A DNA stretch of 7,331 bases. Origin: DATGLE01 sp035294325. Its GTDB lineage: Bacteria; Chloroflexota; Ktedonobacteria; Ktedonobacterales; Ktedonobacteraceae. Location: NCBI GenBank assembly GCA_035294325.1, contig DATGLE010000203.1, forward strand, positions 1-7,331. Reading direction: 5' to 3'. The notes under the pieces are model-generated. The model did no database searches, was not told the origin of the DNA, and saw nothing but the letters and a program-made list of their open reading frames with translations. Below, in pieces: positions 1 through 5,330 of this stretch (position 1 is the stretch's first letter; each line of letters opens with the position of its first letter). The position numbers and the translations under genes were made by a program.

Positions 1-48
1 AATAGCCCTGCGCTGTTCTATCGATGTATAGAGTAATGTCTATCTCCA

Positions 49-57
49 TGCTATAAT
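49..57 (+). promoter_or_regulatory. Extended -10 promoter for the proline-dehydrogenase-like operon
   Basis: TGC followed by a perfect TATAAT (52-57) forms an extended -10 box. The hexamer 17 bp upstream (TAGAGT, 29-34) matches TTGACA poorly, which fits the extended -10 class that depends less on a -35. Transcription would begin near 64 and leave a leader of about 35 nt before the ATG at 99. Confidence 0.6.
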
Positions 58-98
58 AGAGCCGCTGTGGTTAATGTTTGTGGAAGGAGCGTTTCAAG

Positions 99-1052
99 AT
101 GAGCACCTATGACCTGGAAGCAGCGGCGGCAGCGGCTCTCCGCCATATCAGCCGCAACGAGGCCATCAAAAGCTATGTGCAGCATACTCCTCAATTGCAT
201 AATGCCCTGTTGAAAATAGCCCTGCGCTTTATCGGCGGTGAGACCTTGCCAGAATGTTTGAGAGTGGCGCAGGCCGTGCAGCGACGCGGGCATGCTGTGA
301 CGATTGACTACATGGGCGAGAGCACGCGCGATGAGGCAATGGCGCAGCAGTGTACCGAAGAGTTTGTACGTGTTGTTCACGCCATCAACGTCTATAAGCT
401 GAACGCCTCGATTTCGCTGGATCTATCGCATATCGGCCTGGTCATCGACAAGAGTCTGGCGCTAAGCAACGCCTCGCTGCTGGCACAGGCGACTCAGGAG
501 GCCGGCATCGAAATGATGATTAGTATGGAGGGTTCCGAGCGCACCGACGATATCCTGGCGCTGCATCGCCTGCTCTGCGCGCGCTATAACCATGTCGGCA
601 TCACCCTCCAGGCGTATCTTCACCGCACTCCCGCCGACCTGGCCGCTGTACTGGGGCTGCCTGGACGCATCCGCCTGGTCAAAGGCGCCTTCGAGGAACC
701 GGCCACGGTAGCGCAGCCGAGGGGCGCGGCCCTCGATAGAGTCTATCGCACTTGCATGGAGAAGCTGCTCTCCAGTGGACACCCCTGCTCGATTGCCACG
801 CATGATCCGGCGCTGCTCGACCTGGCGCATATCTTCATGCGCGAACGCAGGCTGAAGGCCGAGCAGGTCGAGTTTGAGATGCTCTACGGTGTGACGCCCG
901 AGCGCCTGGAAATGATGCGCAACCGTGGCTACCAGACGCGCATCTACCTTCCCTATGGGCAGGAATGGTACCTCTATCTCTGCCATCGCCTGGCCGAGCA
1001 TCCCCCCGGGATCTATCAGGCCATCGCCGATGCTGTGGGGATGGACAAATAA
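99..1052 (+). CDS. Proline dehydrogenase-like flavoenzyme (PRODH/PutA-N TIM barrel), altered substrate pocket
   Basis: This 317-aa protein has the length of a monofunctional proline dehydrogenase, which oxidises L-proline to pyrroline-5-carboxylate with FAD and passes electrons to quinone at the membrane. Family landmarks appear in order: TIDYMGES (68-75), GITLQAYLHRT (167-177), RLVKGAFEEP (192-201), IATHD (232-236), FEMLYGV (259-265) and RIYLPYG (281-287) with RLAE (297-300). The FAD-side motifs look intact. Three pocket positions differ from the usual pattern: SVKLS is SLDLS (Asp108), IDxE is ISME (Ser142), and the Arg-Arg pair before LxE is His296-Arg297. The ATG at 99 is chosen over an upstream TTG at 78 because GGAAGGAG (82-89) sits 9 nt before it. 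The family is confident; L-proline as substrate is uncertain. It is probably co-transcribed with the next gene. Confidence 0.88.
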   Translation: MSTYDLEAAAAAALRHISRNEAIKSYVQHTPQLHNALLKIALRFIGGETLPECLRVAQAVQRRGHAVTIDYMGESTRDEAMAQQCTEEFVRVVHAINVYKLNASISLDLSHIGLVIDKSLALSNASLLAQATQEAGIEMMISMEGSERTDDILALHRLLCARYNHVGITLQAYLHRTPADLAAVLGLPGRIRLVKGAFEEPATVAQPRGAALDRVYRTCMEKLLSSGHPCSIATHDPALLDLAHIFMRERRLKAEQVEFEMLYGVTPERLEMMRNRGYQTRIYLPYGQEWYLYLCHRLAEHPPGIYQAIADAVGMDK

Positions 1053-1065
1053 GGGAAATCGCACA

Positions 1066-1743
1066 ATGGGGCTGAAGCTGCGCTATAACCTGTTCTGCGC
1101 TGTAAAACACGAGGATGTGTACGACAGCTACAGACAGTTCTGGATAGAACAGGGCTATCAATTTGTCGCAGTAAATATAGTGCCTCCGCCAGAGCGCGAT
1201 TTTGACACCTATGCCCTCTACCGATCAGATAGCTGCTGGACGTTGCTCGACTGGTGTGGTGGATGGGAATGGGATCTGCGGCGCCAGGCGCAACTGTATG
1301 TTTCGCGCGCGCTCGGTTGCCCTGGCCTGCTGGTTTTCGTGTTCGATGGCGATTACTGGGGCTACGAACTCTTTAACGCAGGCCGGGTCATCGATCACTT
1401 TGTGCAACGGCCTGAAGAGGCCGGCATGTGGTTCCCTGAGTGTGATTGTAGAGGCAATCCTGAACTCTTTGTGACTCGGTTTCAGCCCTGGCTCCAACTC
1501 AAAAGCAAAGACCTGGCTGCCTACTTCGTCCAGCAGCCAGAAGACTCTATCGAGTATGAGCGCCTGAATGTTCCGGCACATAGGGGAGACCAGTTTAATC
1601 GTTTCGATGAATGCGCTGTCCTCGACTTTCTGCGCTTCCTGGGTTTGCGCATCGAGTTGCGAAATTATACAAACTGGAGTTATGTGGCTCCGCTTGCTCC
1701 GGTCTGGCGCTCTTTCAAGATCGTTGGTCCTGTTGCGGGTTAA
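1066..1743 (+). CDS. Uncharacterised 225-aa protein downstream of the PRODH-like gene
   Basis: I do not recognise a named domain. The 225-aa product is soluble-looking, rich in Trp, Tyr, Phe and acidic residues, with no signal peptide or membrane segment. Distinct stretches are LLDWCGGWEWD (60-70), a hydrophobic strand ending in Asp (VFVFDGDYWGYELF, 90-103), a Cys-Asp-Cys (126-128), GNPELFVTRF (130-139) and DFLRFLGL (187-194). The pattern of a strand with FDxD, then YxLFxxGxxxD, then a GNP helix, recalls uncharacterised proteins of actinobacteria and Chloroflexota, but this is from memory. The start is the ATG at 1066, 13 bp after the previous stop, with a modest AAGGGA (1051-1056) 9 nt upstream. 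A longer in-frame start at 925 would lie inside the upstream gene and lacks support. The short gap suggests an operon. Confidence 0.8.
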   Translation: MGLKLRYNLFCAVKHEDVYDSYRQFWIEQGYQFVAVNIVPPPERDFDTYALYRSDSCWTLLDWCGGWEWDLRRQAQLYVSRALGCPGLLVFVFDGDYWGYELFNAGRVIDHFVQRPEEAGMWFPECDCRGNPELFVTRFQPWLQLKSKDLAAYFVQQPEDSIEYERLNVPAHRGDQFNRFDECAVLDFLRFLGLRIELRNYTNWSYVAPLAPVWRSFKIVGPVAG

Positions 1744-2909
1744 ATGCGCAGCGCCATCGTTTTAGCTACCTCTTCGTCTACCCGCACATCGTGCGCCTCA
1801 AGGTAGTGCATAAAGCGGTCAATGGCGAGGCGCAATGCGTCGATCAGTTCGACATCGACGACGACATGCGGCTCCCACCACCAGCGCGCAATCGTCCAGA
1901 CGCCCTTCTCCAATCGTGAGTCGATGCGCGCGACGAAGCGTTCGCCATAGAGAACGGGCAGCACATAGTAGCCCCATTTGCGTTGTGCCGGCGGCTTGTA
2001 GACTTCCCAGGTGTAATCGAAGTCGAAGATCTGCTGGATGGCCTTGCGATCCCAGAGCAGATTGTCCAGCGGCCCCAGGAAGAGCGCGCGCGGCTCTGGT
2101 AGCGCTGTGTCGAGCAGGTCTAAAGCGGAGGTGGGTATGTAGTAGAGCCAGGCTTTTTCCCCTACAGTGACGGGGGTGAGCGAGCCAGAAGCGACGAGAT
2201 GCGCGATAGCCTCTTTGCGCGTCGCTCCGTCACCACAGGCGCTCCAGATGGCTGCGTCGGCGCCGGGGCGCAGCAGGCCGGCGGCCTGAAAGCGGCGCAT
2301 GATGATCCAGCGGTGATATGCCTCAGCGTCAAGAAGCGGCGGAGCCTGGTAATGCTTGGCGGGAATGACGCGCGCGGGCCGGTCATAATAGTGGCGCCCG
2401 CCCTGTCGATGATGCGTCAGCAGCACGCCGCAGGCCCACATTGCTCGCAGCAGGCGCTTGGTCTGCGTCAGCCCGTACCATGAGTTGCTATCCGGCATAC
2501 GCGAGCGATCCTCGAATTCGAGCGATGAGAGCGGCCCGCGTTCGTCGATGGCTGCCAGAATGGCATCGGCTGCGGCTGGCGCGGCTTGCAGGATCTCCCT
2601 ATCGTGATAGGGACGGAACTTTTCGCGCAGGATGGCGCGCCGCGGCCAGTCGCTGACCGGGACAAGGCATGCCTGCTTATCCCACGCATCGTAGATGATG
2701 CGCTCATTGTAGGCCGCCTGCTGCCAGTCATCGACGCGATAGCCCGGCACGCGCGCCTGCAAAACCAGATCGGGATTGCGCCCCACCGGATTGAGCGGAT
2801 CGTACTGCACGGTTCCCAGGCGCTCGAAGACGCCAGGCACATCGGTTGGGGTAAAGTGATAGTTTACCAGGAACCGCCGCGCCTGCTCGCGCGAAATATG
2901 GATCGCCAT
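1740..2909 (-). CDS. YcaQ/AlkX-like DNA glycosylase, HTH_42 winged-helix family
   Basis: The 389-aa protein fits the HTH_42 (AlkZ/YcaQ) family, DNA glycosylases built from tandem winged helices that excise bulky alkylated bases and unhook interstrand crosslinks. Near the N-terminus is LGTVQYDPLNPVGRN (31-45), holding Gln35-Tyr-Asp37. This is the QxD catalytic signature of the YcaQ/AlkX branch, as opposed to the QxQ of AlkZ proteins. Other landmarks are YDAW (73-76) with LVPV (82-85), a helix KRLLRAMWACGVLL (151-164), and the C-terminal block LGPLDNLLWDRKA (278-290), RKWGYYVLPVLYGER (310-324), VARIDSR (326-332). Length is normal and the frame is intact. It starts 6 bp after the ClbS-like gene, with a weak AAGG site, so coupled translation is likely. 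A gene symbol is withheld because orthology to ycaQ is not shown. Confidence 0.85.
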   Translation of the reverse strand: MAIHISREQARRFLVNYHFTPTDVPGVFERLGTVQYDPLNPVGRNPDLVLQARVPGYRVDDWQQAAYNERIIYDAWDKQACLVPVSDWPRRAILREKFRPYHDREILQAAPAAADAILAAIDERGPLSSLEFEDRSRMPDSNSWYGLTQTKRLLRAMWACGVLLTHHRQGGRHYYDRPARVIPAKHYQAPPLLDAEAYHRWIIMRRFQAAGLLRPGADAAIWSACGDGATRKEAIAHLVASGSLTPVTVGEKAWLYYIPTSALDLLDTALPEPRALFLGPLDNLLWDRKAIQQIFDFDYTWEVYKPPAQRKWGYYVLPVLYGERFVARIDSRLEKGVWTIARWWWEPHVVVDVELIDALRLAIDRFMHYLEAHDVRVDEEVAKTMALRI

Positions 2910-2915
2910 GTCACG

Positions 2916-3422
2916 CTATGCCTTGCTTGCTGCGTTGCCGCCGCGCGCCAGCCAGTCCCGAATGATCTGGGCGTGCTCCTGGTAATGCTCGGAGGAATTG
3001 CCCACAATATACTCCCAGCGGAATCTTTCATTCGACCCCGGAACTGGCTGGTTCAGTTCCTCATTGCTCATGGCTTCTACTGTAGCTACGAGTTGCTGGT
3101 GGCTGTCCTGCAATGTAGCACGCACATCAGCCAGTGAGCGTGCTTTGTTCTGCTGATAAATATACTCGTTCTCTTCATCCTCGCTCGTCAGGCCAGGCCA
3201 GGTGTCCGGCGGCTCAACGCCTTCGCTCAATGCGCGCTGCCTCGCGAGTTCGTGCTGCTGCCAGGCGGCAAGGTGAGCAAGGTTGTCTTTGACCGACCAT
3301 GTGCCGTTGACGCCCGGTGTGGTCATCTGCTCATCGCTCAATGGCGCAAGCAGCGCTTCGAGCGCGGCATAGCTCTTATTCATTTCGTCAAGCAGTTGCG
3401 TTTTGTCCTTCTGTTTGCTCAT
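2916..3422 (-). CDS. ClbS/DfsB-family DinB-fold four-helix protein
   Basis: This 168-aa protein fits the ClbS/DfsB group of the DinB-like four-helix bundles. It shows TWSVKDNLAHLAAW (41-54), a central acidic stretch, WEYIVGNSSEHYQEHAQIIRDW (136-157, read here as two adjacent motifs) and a short polar C-terminus. His50, His146 and His150 lie where DinB-fold proteins place a metal-binding His triad. ClbS itself is a cyclopropane hydrolase that protects colibactin producers from their own DNA crosslinker. Many homologues have unknown substrates, so the function here is inferred. The ATG at 3422 is supported by AGGAAAGGTG on the minus strand (3430-3439). It is the first gene of a two-gene unit with the YcaQ-like glycosylase and diverges from the WYL regulator. 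Confidence 0.82.
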   Translation of the reverse strand: MSKQKDKTQLLDEMNKSYAALEALLAPLSDEQMTTPGVNGTWSVKDNLAHLAAWQQHELARQRALSEGVEPPDTWPGLTSEDEENEYIYQQNKARSLADVRATLQDSHQQLVATVEAMSNEELNQPVPGSNERFRWEYIVGNSSEHYQEHAQIIRDWLARGGNAASKA

Positions 3423-3450
3423 TTAATCGCACCTTTCCTGTTCAAGTCAG

Positions 3451-3629
3451 AGAGTGTCTGATGCTCAACAGCCTTTCCCTCTCGCGCCGGGCACTTGCGC
3501 GGCGGAGCCGCGCAAGTGGGTATGGTGATGTATGAAAAATGCGCTTCGCGCATTTTTCATACATCACCATACCTCCGGCAAGCGCCACAGGCGCTTGCCA
3601 GCGATAATGTCGACGATCAGACACACTCT
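3451..3629. repeat. Imperfect inverted repeat flanking triple-hairpin element 1
   Basis: AGAGTGTCTGAT (3451-3462) recurs inverted as ATCAGACACACTCT (3616-3629), the same word with one extra GT. Some further similarity continues inward. The arms bracket the hairpin element. The right arm ends on the first base of the -35 of the WYL promoter and the left arm lies just upstream of the ClbS-like gene. They could be operator sites for a shared regulator or the remains of mobile-element ends. The sequence cannot decide between these. Confidence 0.45.
3481..3600. repeat. Triple-hairpin palindromic element, copy 1
   Basis: There are three consecutive inverted repeats. Hairpin 1 (3492-3518) has a perfect 12-bp stem with loop GGA. 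Hairpin 2 (3519-3573) abuts it directly and has a perfect 26-bp stem with loop TTC. Hairpin 3 (3577-3599) has a perfect 10-bp stem with loop ACA. The centre of hairpin 2, AATGCGCTTCGCGCATT (3538-3554), is identical in copy 2. The leading CTCGCG is also shared. No T-run follows on either strand, so it is not a canonical intrinsic terminator, and here it lies upstream of both flanking genes. It resembles REP/BIME or MITE-type intergenic repeats, but I know no named family with this exact layout. Confidence 0.85.
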
Positions 3630-3657
3630 TGAATCTACCATGAAAAGCGGGTAGAAT
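3629..3657 (+). promoter_or_regulatory. Sigma70-type promoter of the WYL regulator gene
   Basis: TTGAAT (3629-3634), a 17-bp spacer and TAGAAT (3652-3657) match the -35 and -10 consensus at 4/6 and 5/6. Transcription would start near 3664, giving a leader of about 50 nt. The -35 touches the right arm of the inverted repeat ending at 3629, so a protein bound there could block this promoter. Confidence 0.6.
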
Positions 3658-3712
3658 CAGTCCTGATTTGGTTTAGAACACATTATCTTGAGAGCGCAAA
3701 GGAGGGACGGCC

Positions 3713-4669
3713 ATGTATTTTCCGACGACGCGCGTATTGACTGTGCTCGAACTGCTGCAATCACACCAGCGACTGAGCGGACCCGAACTCGCCGCGCGGC
3801 TGGAGGTCGATACGCGAACGGTGCGCCGTTACATTACCATGCTGCAAGATCTTGGCATTCCGGTTGAGGCCGAGCGTGGTCGCTACGGCTCCTACCGGCT
3901 GCGCCCAGGCTTCAAGCTTCCTCCTTTGATGTTTACCGATGATGAGGCACTGGCACTTATCCTGGGCCTGCTGGCCGCACGCAAGTTGAGCCTGGCGGTG
4001 GGCGTGACTGCCGTGGAAGGCGCGATTGCCAAGATCGAGCGCGTGCTGCCGGAGGCTCTACGCGAACGGCTCCAGGCGCTACAGGAGACGCTGACGCTCG
4101 ATCTTACCTCTTCCGAGGCCGTCCCTGACAACGAAATTGTGGTCGTCCTCGGCGCCGCCGCCCGCCAGCGGCGGCGTGTGCGGCTGCTTTATCGCGCCTG
4201 GAGTGGCGAGGAGACCGAGCGTTACTTCGATCCGTATGGCATCGTCTATCATGCCGGATTCTGGTACAGCGCCGGCTATTGTCACCTGCGCTCAGATCTG
4301 CGCACCTTTCGCCTGGATCGCGCTCTGCATGCTGAGATGCGAGATGAGACCTTCACGCGTCCGCCGGATTTCGACTGCCTGGCCCATGTGCTGCGCTCCA
4401 TCGCCAGCACGCCGGACAGGTGGACGGTAGAGGTGATCCTTGAGACGACGCTGGAGCGGGCGCAGCAGATGGTGCCACCGGCGCTCGCCACGCTGGAAGA
4501 GGTTCCCGGTGGCGTGCTCCTGCGCTGCTATGCTGGCAGCCTCGATTGGATCGCCTATATACTCGCTGGCCTGCACTGCCCTCTGACGATCCGCCAGCCG
4601 CCAGAGCTGCACGATGCCATGCTCCGGCTCGCCGGAAAGATCGCGGCTCTGGCCGGGCGCAGCGAATGA
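3713..4669 (+). CDS. HTH-WYL transcriptional regulator (YafY-like)
   Basis: The 318-aa protein has an N-terminal winged helix (about 6-65) with recognition helix DTRTVRRYITMLQDLGI (33-49) and wing GRYGSYRL (56-63), then a linker helix region. A WYL domain (about 140-210) follows, with YRAWSGEETERYFDPYGI (160-177) and GFWYSAGY (182-189), where the signature triad reads Trp-Tyr-Ser. LRTFRLDR (196-203) ends the core, followed by a C-terminal WYL-extension domain. WYL regulators bind small ligands or nucleic acid and control, among others, DNA-damage (PafBC, DriD) and phage-defence (BrxR/CapW) genes. The ATG at 3713 has a strong AAAGGAGGG (3698-3706). It is divergent from the ClbS-like/YcaQ-like pair, so regulation of that pair is plausible but unproven. 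Confidence 0.9.
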   Translation: MYFPTTRVLTVLELLQSHQRLSGPELAARLEVDTRTVRRYITMLQDLGIPVEAERGRYGSYRLRPGFKLPPLMFTDDEALALILGLLAARKLSLAVGVTAVEGAIAKIERVLPEALRERLQALQETLTLDLTSSEAVPDNEIVVVLGAAARQRRRVRLLYRAWSGEETERYFDPYGIVYHAGFWYSAGYCHLRSDLRTFRLDRALHAEMRDETFTRPPDFDCLAHVLRSIASTPDRWTVEVILETTLERAQQMVPPALATLEEVPGGVLLRCYAGSLDWIAYILAGLHCPLTIRQPPELHDAMLRLAGKIAALAGRSE

Positions 4670-4690
4670 GCCTCCTCCTCTCTTTCCTGC

Positions 4691-4840
4691 TTATAAATGG
4701 TGCATGGGGAGACGCAGTACCCATTGCCTGCGCCGCTCCCACTCGCGGCTGTTGATGCCGTCGCTGCTATCGTAGCCCCAGAGCAGCGACGCAATATCGA
4801 ATACAATCAGTAGCGCGATAAAGATGAGCATTAATTCCAT
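4691..4840 (-). CDS. 49-aa single-pass membrane microprotein
   Basis: Reading the minus strand from the ATG at 4840 gives a 49-aa product starting MELMLIFIALLIVFDIASLL, with one hydrophobic segment (about 3-22) holding a lone Asp15. A short acidic turn follows, then a basic tail with EWERRRQW (33-40), ending MHHL. The tail suggests a cytoplasmic C-terminus. GGAGGG (4845-4850) stands 4 nt upstream of the start. The first 10 bases overlap the end of the 99-aa gene in another frame (ATGGAATTAA), a classic coupling arrangement. I recognise no function. The strong ribosome site, sensible topology and overlap make it a likely real gene. Confidence 0.75.
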   Translation of the reverse strand: MELMLIFIALLIVFDIASLLWGYDSSDGINSREWERRRQWVLRLPMHHL

Positions 4841-5130
4841 TTCGCCCTCCGTGTGGGATTAGCAAGGACGACTTTCAACGAACGAAAATCCTTTGCCGGC
4901 ACAACAGGGTTCGGTGACGATCTATCAGCAGACCTGGCTGCGTCGCTATAACGTAGCAGGCTCTGGCCCCAGCGCGTCATCTGCTCGCCAAACTGCCTGG
5001 CCCACCGATAATAAAACCTCTGTATGCTATATTGCTGCTCTACCAGGCGCGCAAGCCGCTCGCGCTCCGCTTCTCGCCGTAAATCGGCGAAGCGCTGCTG
5101 GCTCATGATGTAGTTGTAGCGGTGAAGCAT
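4831..5130 (-). CDS. Small basic helical protein of unknown function
   Basis: This 99-aa protein is not recognised. Residues 9-62 look like a long, strongly charged helix (LRREAERERLARLVEQQYS at 17-35, then FYYRWARQF at 39-47), rich in Arg, Glu and aromatics. The tail is Pro/Ser-containing and basic. There is no signal peptide or membrane segment. Short proteins with an LRREAxxxRLAR helix are common in actinobacteria and Chloroflexota, as I recall, with no known role. An earlier in-frame start at 5196 exists, but GGAGGT on the minus strand (5137-5142) lies 6 nt before the ATG at 5130, which settles the choice. It overlaps the 49-aa membrane protein gene by 10 bases and is driven by a consensus promoter at 5249-5277. 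Confidence 0.72.
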   Translation of the reverse strand: MLHRYNYIMSQQRFADLRREAERERLARLVEQQYSIQRFYYRWARQFGEQMTRWGQSLLRYSDAARSADRSSPNPVVPAKDFRSLKVVLANPTRRAKWN

Positions 5131-5204
5131 CGGATGACCTCCAAAATCTAGTGACCGCAACACGCGTCCCCCTGTACATCTGCTTCCCGCAAGCAATCTC
5201 TGGC

Positions 5205-5233
5205 TTGACAGGGAAGCTTTAACCGATTAAAAT
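5205..5233 (+). promoter_or_regulatory. Rightward promoter for the CGNR regulator
   Basis: A perfect TTGACA (5205-5210), a 17-bp spacer and TAAAAT (5228-5233, 5/6) form a strong sigma70-type promoter pointing to the CGNR gene. The start would be near 5240, with a leader of about 90 nt running through the opposing promoter and the inverted repeat. Confidence 0.65.
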
Positions 5234-5242
5234 TGTTTTGAT

Positions 5243-5271
5243 GGTTAGATTATACCCGGTAAAATCTAACC
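5243..5271. promoter_or_regulatory. Inverted-repeat operator candidate
   Basis: GGTTAGATT (5243-5251) and AATCTAACC (5263-5271) are perfect 9-bp inverted arms, 11 bp apart. A related half-site GTTAGAT lies at 5291-5297 and a shorter TAACC at 5220-5224. The repeat covers the -10 and most of the spacer of the leftward promoter and falls at about +3 to +31 of the rightward one. Occupancy could block both. The adjacent CGNR regulator is the obvious candidate binder, by inference only. Confidence 0.6.
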
Positions 5272-5277
5272 TGTCAA
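5249..5277 (-). promoter_or_regulatory. Leftward full-consensus promoter for the small-protein operon
   Basis: On the minus strand a perfect TTGACA (5277-5272), a 17-bp spacer and a perfect TATAAT (5254-5249) match the sigma70 consensus at 12 of 12 positions. The start would be near 5242, about 110 nt before the 99-aa gene. It faces the rightward promoter at 5205-5233. Confidence 0.75.
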
Positions 5278-5330
5278 GTGTATTTTGGTAGTTAGATGTG
5301 GATATGGTAAGATATCAGGGGAGGATGAAG

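Noticed and set aside
1..229. The 14-base string AATAGCCCTGCGCT occurs at the window start and again near 216-229 within the PRODH-like gene.
   Set aside because: A match of this length is not rare by chance in 7 kb, and similarity does not extend convincingly without gaps. No duplication is claimed.
462..1064. A 200-codon open frame on the minus strand opposite the PRODH-like gene.
   Set aside because: It mirrors a well-conserved coding gene, its product shows no family motifs, and no ribosome site was seen. It is a shadow of GC-rich codon use.
2586..3137. A 183-codon plus-strand frame across the YcaQ-like and ClbS-like genes.
   Set aside because: It spans two recognisable genes on the other strand and their junction, with no recognisable domain.
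4353..4742. A 129-codon minus-strand frame over the WYL gene end.
   Set aside because: The product is low-complexity Ala/Arg/Ser, antisense to the WYL domain, and conflicts with the better supported 49-aa gene.
5181..5195. Hairpin TGCTT/AAGCA in the leader of the small-protein operon.
   Set aside because: Five base pairs with no associated motif do not support a riboswitch or attenuator.
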